A DNA stretch of 64,000 nucleotides. It comes from Prionace glauca (lineage: Eukaryota; Chordata; Chondrichthyes; Carcharhiniformes; Carcharhinidae). Shown here in pieces: positions 52,910-63,100 of this stretch. The position numbers and the translations under genes are program-made. Where the stretch lies: positions 13,195,543 to 13,259,542 of the forward strand of contig CM075761.1 in assembly GCA_037974335.1 (NCBI GenBank). Direction: 5' to 3'. The notes beneath the pieces are model-generated. The model saw only the letters and a program-made list of their open reading frames with translations, searched no databases and was not told where the DNA came from. Each line of letters starts with the position of its first letter. Position 1 is the stretch's first letter.

Positions 52910-53212
52910 CATAGAACCCTACAGTGCAGAAAGAGGCCCTTCGAGTCTGCATCGAGTAGAGGCCCTACCGCCATATCCATACATATTATACCCATTAATC
53001 CCTCTAACCTAGACACTAAGGGGCAATTTCCTTAGCATGGCCAATCAACCTAACACGCACATCTTTGTACTGTGGAAGGAAACCAGAGCACCCGGAGGAA
53101 AGCCACGCAAACACATGCAGGCTCCACACAGACAATGACCCGAGGTGGGGATCGAACCCAGGAGTTGTGAAGCAGCAGTGCTAACCACTGGGCTACCGTG
53201 CCACCCTGTTCT
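52910..53212 (-). repeat. V-SINE, near full length
   Basis: Antisense tail CATAGAACCCTACAGTGCAG, core GGAAACCAGAGCACCCGGAG, head GTGCTAACCACTGGGCTACC. Confidence 0.85.
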
Positions 53213-53391
53213 TTGTTCTTTGTTTGTACTTGGAATTCCTCCTGTTGAAGGCTGATGGAAATCGGAAACTGGTCAGAAATCACAATGTTTACTTATTTAT
53301 TTTGCCCACTCTGGAAATCAATGATTTGCTGGTAATACTGTTGCACCACATTCCGGCCAAACCAGATATAGACAGTCGATTATCTTCCAGA

Positions 53392-53585
53392 AAAAAGAAC
53401 AAAGAACAACTCAGCACGGGAAACAGGCCCTTCGGCCCAAAGAGCCCTCGCCGCCATTTTAACATTATGAGTCCCCTCTCCACCATGATCCTTGTCCACG
53501 CTTATGGCATTCCACATTGAGGGAAGACTAATTTAGGGACAATTTGTTACACCAATCAGCCTAACAGCACATCTTTGGGATGATG
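53392..53585 (-). repeat. SINE-E 3' part
   Basis: Antisense AAGAACAAAGAACAACTCAG, CCTTCGGCCCAAAGAGCCCT, ACAATTTGTTACACCAATCA. Confidence 0.8.
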
Positions 53586-53589
53586 TACC

Positions 53590-54535
53590 AATAATTGATT
53601 ATATTGATCACGGTTGCCATGGATTAGACTAGATGCTAATCCAATTAATTTAATTTAAACTTTTCCATCTGCCCAGGCGCTATTTGCAAGCCTCCACCCT
53701 CAAATAATCATAAACACTCTTCACTCAACTGAGTGCGTCTGATTGACCATGTTCCTCTGGTGTGCGGCCACTCTACAGTTCCTTGCACAGGGTGTACATT
53801 GGTAAGTCCCTTTACATTGGATGTCCCTTGGACAACTGTCTTCTGTCCTCATGGTCATCATTTACGATATGAAGTGCTTCCATCTTGCCGCCCTGAATGT
53901 GGCTGACCTTTTCAAAACTGACTATGGCCGTATGTAAATAGAAACAAGAAGGAAAAGACAGACAAACTTTATTGTTATTGGTGGCAGTGGAATCATTGTC
54001 AGCCCAGAGGAGCAGAACGTCTAAATGGAAATGTTGGTGAATGTTTCCCATGAGCGCTTCTGATCAGCTAAAAATGATTCATTCTTTCTCCATGAGATTC
54101 CTTTTTTATCGGAAGTAAGCATTGGCTAAAGTTTCTACTTGATTTACTACCTCAGTAGTTCTACAACCTGCAAATGCGCGACGCTAATGGAGGACTGATG
54201 AAGACTCAGACCTGCAAAGAGATGCTGCAACATTCAGGGTGATAGAAAGTTGCTGGGCTGCGGTAACACAGGGAACCGAAAGACATGGTGAACGTGCACA
54301 TTTTGCAGACACAGCGTGCTGCGGTGAAAATTGCGCACTAAAAATATCAGCGCAGGGTAACTTGTTGTTCAGAGTTTCCTTTTTATAGATGAAAAGGCCG
54401 CGCTCAGCTCAGTCTGCAACGAGAAACATCTTCTAGCTAGTGGTAAACACGTGACCAGACTGATCTAAACTGTGTTGAACAGATAACGTAGCTGAATTCA
54501 GCAACGTGGCTGTCTGAGAAATTCGAATGGACACA
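53590..54535. other. No recognised gene
   Basis: About 0.95 kb of low-copy sequence. No exon, RNA gene or repeat supported. Confidence 0.45.
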
Positions 54536-54539
54536 GCAA

Positions 54540-54612
54540 ATAGCATGGTAGCACAGTGGGTTTGGAGCTCCAGGGTTCGATTCCCGGCTCGGGTCACTGT
54601 CTGTGTTGTTCC
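54540..54612 (+). repeat. V-SINE head fragment
   Basis: AGCATGGTAGCACAGTGGGT then GGGTTCGATTCCCGGC; stops in the core. Confidence 0.7.
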
Positions 54613-54827
54613 AATTTAATGATAGCTCCCATCAGTATGCAATCTTCCTCAGAATTGTTCAAGGCAAAAACGCGTCTCCTCATGCAAGACAAGATTTCCA
54701 GCCTTTAACACCAATCGACAGAAATCCAAACAGCCGTTTTCAGAGAAGTATTTATGCCCAAAGCAACAAAACAGTGAAATAAATCTAGCCTCTGGCAGCT
54801 TCGAGGTTTCAGATCTGAGGGTCTGAA

Positions 54828-55155
54828 CAGAATACCAGTGACCATCACTGTTCGCTGTACAGATACATGGATTTGGGCCAGTGTGTGTGGGAGTTTGCAC
54901 ATTCTCCCCGTGCTTGCATGGATATTCTCCGGGTGCTCCAGTTTCCTCCTACACCCCAAAAACGTGTTCTTTCATATTAACAAATTGTCGCTAAATTAGT
55001 GTTCCCTCAATCTGGTTATGGTTCCTTTATTGTGGAGTCCAATAGGCCTAGACAAATGTCATAGGTAGAAGAGGGCACTCAAATGTTAAAATGGTGGCGC
55101 GGGCTTATTGGGCTGAAGGGCCTGATTCCCGCGCTGTGTTGTTCTTTGTTCTTTT
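54828..55155 (+). repeat. SINE-E
   Basis: GATACATGGATTTGGGCCAG, V core, GGTGGCGCGGGCTTATTGGG and TTCTTTGTTC end. Confidence 0.82.
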
Positions 55156-55195
55156 TTGTTAATACCTCTCTCCCTTTCTCTCTGTCTCTCTGCAG

Positions 55196-55322
55196 CTTCG
55201 AAAACAGAAACACTCAGAAAGCAAAATCTACAACATCAAAGAGGGGTGCAAACTGACATTGCTCTATCTCAAGTCCAAACAACATCTGGAAGTAGCAACA
55301 CAGTTGAAATTCTTTGTGTAAA
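55196..55322 (+). other. Possible orphan terminal exon
   Basis: A very good acceptor (CTCTCTGTCTCTCTGCAG) precedes a phase-0 frame LRKQKHSESKIYNIKEG that runs to a stop at about 55320. SESKIYNIKE resembles SEPIYANVE of the unit 2 last exon. A phase-1 frame is also open further. No other exons of such a gene are visible nearby, so this may be chance. Confidence 0.2.
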
Positions 55323-55324
55323 AT

Positions 55325-55712
55325 GCATTGTTCACAGTCAAATGACCGGATCTGTCAATCATACCAATCAAGGTCTGCCCTGCGAGCCCAAGGAAGCACT
55401 CAAAAAACAAATCACTGCATTAGTTCAGATTGAAACAGACCTAGTATCAATTTTGATGTTTCAATAGCAATGGAGGAGGCCATTTGTAGACAAAAGTTTC
55501 CAAACGCTGCCACAGACTACTAGAGACATCTTGTAAATCAACATTTGTTTAAGGCAAGGTATTGTCAAAGTCAAGCCAATTCGGATAGATGTGGTATTAA
55601 GTGGTGGCCGGAGATTTGGATACAGTGTTCATCGAAAATGGAGTCTGTGCATCTGGATGTGACGTGTTCACAATTCTTCAAATAAAGGAAAAGGTGGATC
55701 TGTAATTCTTAA
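55325..55712. other. No recognised gene
   Basis: Nothing I can name. Confidence 0.4.
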
Positions 55713-55713
55713 C

Positions 55714-56158
55714 GTCAAAGACTACAGAGAAAAGTTACAGGGATGTTGCCTGGATTGGGTGACATGCCTGATGAGAATAGGTTGAGGGAGCTCCATCTTT
55801 TCTCCCTGGAGAGATGAAGATGTTGAGAGGTATACATAGGGTGGATTCTCGGAGGCTATTTCCCAGGGCTGAAATGGTTGCTACGAGACGACACAGGTTT
55901 AAGGTGCTGGGGAGTAGGTACAGAGGAGATGTCAGGGGTAAGTTTTTCACTCAGAGGGCGTGGGTGAGTGGAATCGGCTGCAGTCGGTGCTGATGGAGTC
56001 GAACTCGTTGGGGTCTTTTAAGAGGCTTCTGGATGAGTACATGAGATTTAATGGGATTGAGGGTTGTAGATCGGCCTAGTAGTTTGGGATATAATCGGCG
56101 CAATTTGTGGGCCAAAGGACGTGTTTGTGCTGTAGTTTTCTATGTTCTATGTACTAAA
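55714..56158 (+). repeat. LINE-C 3' end
   Basis: CAGGGATGTTGCCTGGATTG, GAGATGTCAGGGGTAAGTTT (FFTQ region), then GGGCCAAAGGACGTGTTTGT and TTCTATG. Frame broken in several places. Confidence 0.8.
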
Positions 56159-56159
56159 T

Positions 56160-56745
56160 AACTGCTGAGGCCAGGGCTAAAATGAAACTGTCAAAACAGA
56201 AATTGATAGATTGTCTTTTGCTAACTGGATAGATTTATGGATGCAGGCGGAGTGGATGGACTTAAGATATTGATCCAGGTTGGCGGAAATTAGCTCACCA
56301 AAGTGCTGAATGGTTTCCTACTGTTTGCATGCATAGGGGGGAAGAAAAGTAATTTTAATCGCTGATAAAAGGGAAATAAAACTAATGTTCATGCCGTGAT
56401 CGATAAAATGTGGAACAAAAGTACTCAAAAGTATTCAAACAGCCAACTGGTTCTTCCTCTGTTGTCCATGGGTAAGGTTCTCTGTTCCGATTCTGTAAAA
56501 TCCACTGAGCGACGTTATCCAAAGCGAACAAGGATTGGAAATATTTTTGTCTCAGCAATAAATGTGTTCATTACCCCTGCACAAGTTCAAGAATGCTCTT
56601 AATCTGCATTTTTAATTAATCCAGACAGAATCCCAAACTCAAACGCCCCGACAGTTCTTTACCTATTTCCAAACGCATACACATTCACTGCAAAAAATGT
56701 CTTTGGTAATTAGCCAAAGAGCTACCGGAAGCGCGTTTGGGCTGA
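56160..56745. other. Downstream flank of unit 4, no recognised gene
   Basis: Lies past the 3' end of the minus-strand receptor gene. Nothing recognised. Confidence 0.4.
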
Positions 56746-56749
56746 ACCC

Positions 56750-57124
56750 AAATGGAATCAGGAAGCATGCAACTCACATTTCAAACCTGTTTCGATCAAT
56801 TGGTAACTCGGATACAGATACATTTTGAATTGTTTATTGCATATTTACCATAGACAACAGAGAATAGAATTGTAAGAAAACGACATAAGGAATTAGAAAA
56901 GCACGAAGGGGTGAAATTGTGCTGCGGGGCATATTCCATTGTAGAATGGCGGACATTCTAAGAGAGTGTGTTTTCCGTTTTGGGCGCCATTGAGCCGGCA
57001 ATCCGCCCGAATTTGCTCTAGTTGTACGTTCAAAGTTTACCGTGCACCAAGAGGAATGTTCCTACACTAGATAAAGAGGAAACACACTCTTCTCTCTGTC
57101 TCTTTCTCTGTCGTTCCTCTCGAG
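56750..57124 (-). other. Unit 4 3' untranslated region
   Basis: Minus-strand sequence from the stop to past the poly(A) signal. It aligns by eye with the region after the unit 1 stop (CAAATTCGGGCGGA, GCAATTTCACCCCTTC, TTCTTACAATTCTATTCT). Confidence 0.7.
56833..56838 (-). terminator. Poly(A) signal of unit 4
   Basis: AATAAA on the minus strand (TTTATT on +), 287 bases after the stop. The unit 1 counterpart has lost the hexamer. Confidence 0.65.
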
Positions 57125-57169
57125 TTAGCGTGTTGGGTTTTCACTGTAGACCAGGCCAGCATAAGTAGT
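57125..57169 (-). CDS. Unit 4 terminal cytoplasmic exon with TTYAGL motif
   Basis: Acceptor TTTTCGTCCACAG, phase 0, 14 residues and TAA. Conserved with unit 1: T-x-Y-A-x-L-x-[FY]-x-E-x-P-T. Confidence 0.8.
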   Translation of the reverse strand, partial: TTYAGLVYSENPTR

Positions 57170-60100
57170 CTGTGGACGAAAAGTGATCTGTCAACGTACT
57201 CCGCACCATTATTATAGGGATAGAACAAAAAACAAAGAACAAAAACAGCCCTGGAAACAGGCCCTTCGGCCCAACGAGCCCGCGCCGCCATTTTAGCATT
57301 ACTAGTCACCCCTCCACCCATGACCCTTATCTATGCTTATGGATAGGTGAGGCCATTGAGCCCCTCAGTCTATTCAACTAGATTAAGGCTGGCATATATT
57401 TTAGCCCACATGATCCCACCATTTTTGAATATTCATAAGAACATAAGAAATAGGAGCAGGAGTAGGCCATCTGGCCCTTCGAGCCTGCCCCGCTATTCAA
57501 TAAGATCATGGCTGATCTGTCGTGGCTCAGTTCCACATTCCCGTCCTCTCCCCATAACCCTTAATCCCTTCTCTTATCAAGAACCCATCAACCAGCTTCT
57601 TGAAAATATTTAGCGAGGCAGCCTCCACCACTTCAATGGGTAGAGAATTCCAGAGATTCACCACCCTTTGAGTGAAGAAGTTCCTCCTGAACTCCTAAAT
57701 ATTCCTAAATATTCTCCCACATATAAATCTACCCATCTCAGTTTTGCACATTCCAACTGTTAAATGGCCTGATCAGCTTTTGTTCTACCCGGGGACAGTG
57801 TTCCAAAATTTGACTCCCATTGTGTGAAAAAAAATCAACTTCCTAATTGGACGCGTTGGCTCCCAAGTTAACATTCCGCTTCCTTGGCGGGATATCCCTG
57901 GCGATCCCCTGCGCCCCATCCCTCCCCCCCGGCCCCCAGCCACGGCTGCATCTTCCGGTGCCACCGACGTCAAAAAAAACCTCCACGGTGGCGGAGTGGG
58001 AGCAACTGACCGGAAACCAGGTTGACACAAAGTTCAACAACGGACCTCATCCCATTGTTGTGGAGGTAGGGGAAATGGACAGGGGTGCGCTGCTTATGAC
58101 GGGGCAGGAAAACCGCGCCAGTTGAATGGACTGGAGATTTCAGCAAATGATTTAAATTAGGTCTGAAGAAATATCCCAAGGGTTCGAAATGAGGAAAGGT
58201 TGAGGGAAAGTGTAGAGGGGATTTACCAGGATGCTGCCTGGTTTGGAGGGTCGGTCTTATGAGGAAAGGGAGCTGTGGCTTTTCCTTTTAGAGCGGAAGA
58301 CATGAGAGGCGACTTAATAGAGGTTTATAAGATGATGAGGGGGATAGATAGAGTGGGCGTGTAGAGACTATTTCCTCGAGTGGATGTAGCTGTTACTAGC
58401 GGACATGACTATAAGGTTCATAGTGGGAGATATAGGAGGGATGTCCAAGGTACATTCTTCACTCAGACAGTGGTTGGGCTGTGAAATACACTGCCTCGTG
58501 TGATAGTCGCACACTTGAGGAGCTTTCAAGTGGTTACTGGGATAGGCACATGGAACACACCAGAATGATAGATTGATCTTGGATTTGGTCATAGCTCGGC
58601 ACAACATTAAGGGCCGTAGGGCCTGTATTGTGCTGCATTGTTCTACGTTCTATGTTCTATTCCCGTCTCCACGAATGCTGCCAGCATTGCAGATTTTTTT
58701 TTCGGAGCCATGCACTCATTACGAACTTTGAACCTTGGGTGAAAAGGTAGGGAAAAATAATCACGCATTATGGAAAATAAAACGTACCTTTTCATTCTCT
58801 ACGTGCGATCTGGAAACTGTCAAGGCCTCATCACTCCTTGCATTGCCTGTTTAGAAGAAAAAAACGTCGGGCTAAATGGCCATAAAAACATAGGAACATA
58901 AGAAAAAGCAGCAGGCGTAGGCCTTCAAGCCCTTCGAGACTGCCCCGCCATTCAGTAAGATCATGGCTGATCTGAAGTGGATCAGTTCCACTTTCCCTCT
59001 TTGTCCTCATAACCCTTAATTCCCCTGTCAATCAGAAATCTATCTACCCGTGACTTAAATATATTCAGCGAGGCAGCCTCCACAACTTCAACAGGCAGAG
59101 AATTCCAGATATTCACCACCCTTTGAGTGAAGAAGTTCCTCCTCAACTCCGTTCTAAACCGCCCACCCCCCTTATCTTGAGGCTGTGCCCCCTAGTCCTG
59201 CTGTCCATTCTGAGCGGGAAGAATCTCTCTACCTCTATCCTATCCATCCCTTTCATTATCTTATACGTCTCTATAAGATCCCCCCTCATCCTTCTAAACT
59301 CCAACGAGTACAGACCCAGTCTATTTAGTTTCTCTTCATAGGCCAACCCCCTCATCTTCGGTATCCACCTAGTGAACTTCCTCTGCACCCCTCTGCCATG
59401 TTTGACACGTTTCATAGAACATAGAACATAGAACATTACAGCGCAGAACAGGCCCTTCGGCCCACGATTTTGCGCCGACCAGTTACAAAAACAATGACAC
59501 ACTAGCCTATACCAATCCTTTTTCATCCATAAACCTACCTACAGATCTCTTAAACGCCCCCAAACTAGGAGCATCGACAACTGTAGCAGGCAGGGCATTC
59601 CAATCCCTCACCACATTCCTCCACAGTGTCAATAGTTCAGTGATAAATCGTCCATAAACCTATCTGTGGATAGGTTTATGGACGAAAAGGGATTGGTTTA
59701 GGTTAGTGGGTCATTGTTTTTTAACTGGTCGGCGCAACATCGTGGGCCGAAGGGCCTGTTCTGCGCTGTAATGTTCTATGTTTAAATAGGTGGATTGAGG
59801 TTGGAGAGCCTCCGAACAATCGCTACCTGTCTGCCGATTCCTGCAGCTCCATCTCCCAGCCACAAAGACCAATCCCAGACGGAGCAACGTCACGGCCAAC
59901 AACCCCCCTGAAAGTGGGCTATTGCAATATGTAGTTGCCGGAAAATCTGAAAAAGAAGAAAAAAAGCTTTCACCTCCAATTAGAATTATGGAAAACATAG
60001 ACAAGTGAACAATTTGATCAAAGTTGCCTGCCTATTTCCCTGAAAGTGATCATTGGTTTTGCCGTCATGTGGTGGAGCAATTGCTGAACACTTTTTTCAA

Positions 60101-63100
60101 CAGGGGTGAGAGAGAATGAACGCGACTGAGCGAGAGCAAAAGTGGAAAAATCATCGTTCAGTGAGAGGGAACGTCATAGATACATTTGAAAGGAGTAATC
60201 CCGAGATAAAAGAGAACCATAGAACCATAGAACCATAGAACCCTACAGTGCAGAAACAGGCCCTTCGGCCCATCGAGTCTGCACCGAACACAATCCCACC
60301 CAGACCCTATCCCCATATCCCTACACATTTACCTACTAATCCCTCTAACCTACACATCCCAGGACACTAAGGGGCAATTTTAGCATAGCCAATGAACCTA
60401 ACCCGCACATCTTTGGACTGTGGGAGGAAACCGGAGCACCCGGAGAAAACCCACGCAGACATGAGGAGAATGTGCAAACTCCACACAGGCAGTGACCCGA
60501 GCCGGGAATCGAACCCAGGACCCTGGAGCTGTGAAGCAGCAGTGCTAACCACTGTGCTACCGTGCCGCCCTAAACGGATACATTATACAGAATTGTTTCA
60601 CTTGGATATACATAAGGGGACAGATAGAAGGAACAAGGTGAGGGCACATATATAAAAAGTGAGTACCCGATGGAAGAATCCATTGAGACAGATAGCTGGC
60701 TATTTAAATGGAGCACCGTTTAACTGGGCGAATCAGGCAAGAGTGAGAATATTACAGATATCAATAGATAGAAACCGAGAAAGAAATTAATAATTGGTGA
60801 TGGAGAGATAAGAGAGATCGTGGTTGACACATAACTGCCCTATGTCAAGTATGGATAGGCAATAAATGCTGGACAGCCATCGAAGCCCATGCCCCAGGAA
60901 TGAATAAAGACGAAAAGGGAGTTGAAAGGAGGGAGAGGAGAAGGCGAGTGAATCAGGGAGAGACAGAGAGTCTAATACTGAGCGACACACAGAGAATAGG
61001 GAAATGGCGAGAAAAGAGTAAAAGAGAGGGAGTAATACGCAGGGAGTTGGCTAGCTGACTGAGAGTAACGGATTATTATGCAGAAATGAAATGGACCGAT
61101 TAACAGAGGGAGAGAAAGGATGAATAACACTAACTTAAACAAGTGGGCAGATGCATAGAACATAGAACATTACAACGCAGTACAGGCCCTTCAACCCTCA
61201 ATGTTGCGCCGACCAGTGGAACCAATCTAATGACCCTCTAACCTAAACTATTCCAATGTTATCCATATGCCTATCCACTGAGCATTTGAACGCCCTTAAA
61301 GTTGGCGAGTCCACAACTGCTGCAGGTAGGATATTCCGCGCCCTTACAACCCTTTGAGTAAAGAACCTACCTCCGTCCTATAACTACCACCCCTTAATTT
61401 AAAGCTATGTCCCCTCGTGTTAGCCATCACCTTCCGAGGAAAAAGGCTCTCACTGTCCACCCTATCTAACCCTCTGATCATCTTGTACGGCTGAATCAGG
61501 TCACCTCGTAACCTCCTTCTCTCTAATGAAAACAACCTCAAGTCCCTCAGCCTTTCCTCATAAGACGTTCCCAACCATACCAGGCAACATCCTGGTAAAC
61601 CTCCTCTGCACCCTTTCCAATGCTTCCACATCCTTCTTATAATGCGGCGAACAGAACTGCACCCAATAAATCAGATAGCATGCGCCACTTTTTTAACTGT
61701 AGGGATAATAAATCGAACCATATCAAGACGGTGGAGCCAGACACATAGCATCATAGAACCCTACAGTGCAGAAAGAGGCGCTTGGGCCCATCAACTCTGC
61801 ACCGACCATAATCCCACCTACGCCTATGCCCATATCCCTACATATTTACAGAGAACAAAGAACAACACAGCACAGGAAACAGACCCTTCGGCCCAACGAG
61901 CCCGCGTCGCCATTTTAACATTGTGAGTGCCCTCTTCTACCTTTGTCTACGCCTATTGGACTCCAGAATAAAAGAATTATAACCAGATTGAGGGACGCCT
62001 AATTTAGAGACAATTTGTTAACACCAATCAGCCCATGTTTTTGGGGTGTGGGAGGAAACCGGAGCATACGGCGTAAACCCACGCAAGCACCGGGGGAAAG
62101 TGCAAACTCCCACAGACACCGACCCAAATCCATGTATCTGCACAGCAAACAGTGATAGTAACTGAGCTTTCATGATGCAACTGTACACAACTCTGGTGCG
62201 GCCGCACTTGGAGTTTTGTGTGCAGTTCTGGTCCCCACATTACAGGAAGGATGTAGAGGCTTTGGAGAGGGTGCAGAGGAGGTTTACCAGGATGTTGCCT
62301 GGTATGGAGGGGAGATCCTATGAGGAGAGACTGAGAGATTTGGGGTTGTTTTCGCTGGAAAGAAGGCGGCTAAGAGGGGATCTCATTGAAGCATATAAGA
62401 TGATTAGAGGTTTAGACAGGATAGATAGTGATAGCCTTTTTCCTAGGATGGAGAAAGCTAGCAAGAGGGGGCACGACTTTAAATTAAGGGGGGGTAGTTA
62501 TAGGACTGATATCAGGGGTAGGTTCTTTACCCAGAGGGTGGTGAGGGACTGGAATGCCCTGCCAGCTGCAGTTGTAAATGCACCTAGTTTGGGGGCGTTT
62601 AAGAGATCTGTGGATAGGTTTATGGATGAAAAGGGATTAGTTTAGGCTAGTGGGTCATTGTTTTGTAACTGGTCGGCGCAACATCGTGGGCCGAAGTGCC
62701 TGTTCTGCGCTGTGTTCTGTTCTATGTTCTATGTTCATGTGACCCACTAATCGCTCTCACCTACAGATCCCAGGACACTAAGGGACAATTTTAACATGGC
62801 CAATCAACCTAACCCGCACATCTTTGGACTGTGGGAGGAAACCGGAGCACCCGGAGGAAACCCACGCAGACACGAGGAGAATGTGCAAACTCCACACAGA
62901 CAGTGACCCGAGTCGGGAATCGAGCCCAGGTCCCTCGAGCTGTGAAGCAGCAGTGCTTACCCACTGTGCTCTCATGCCGCCCCATGAAAACAGGAACAGG
63001 GAGAAGCCAGTGCACTTTTCGATGCTGCTCCGGCATTGTATAACGTATTTTCACCGTAAATGTGACCTTCCGCTGATTTCCCTATATCTCTACATCCATC

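Noticed and set aside
57785-58180. Several overlapping frames on both strands at 57.8-58.2 kb
   Set aside because: All are short and lack recognised domains; the stretch is G/C-rich and within an intron of unit 4.
808-62990. Many tRNA-like sequences with a perfect B-box
   Set aside because: They are the heads of V-SINEs: always followed by the same GTGGAGTTTGCA core, with no acceptor-stem pairing that I could find.
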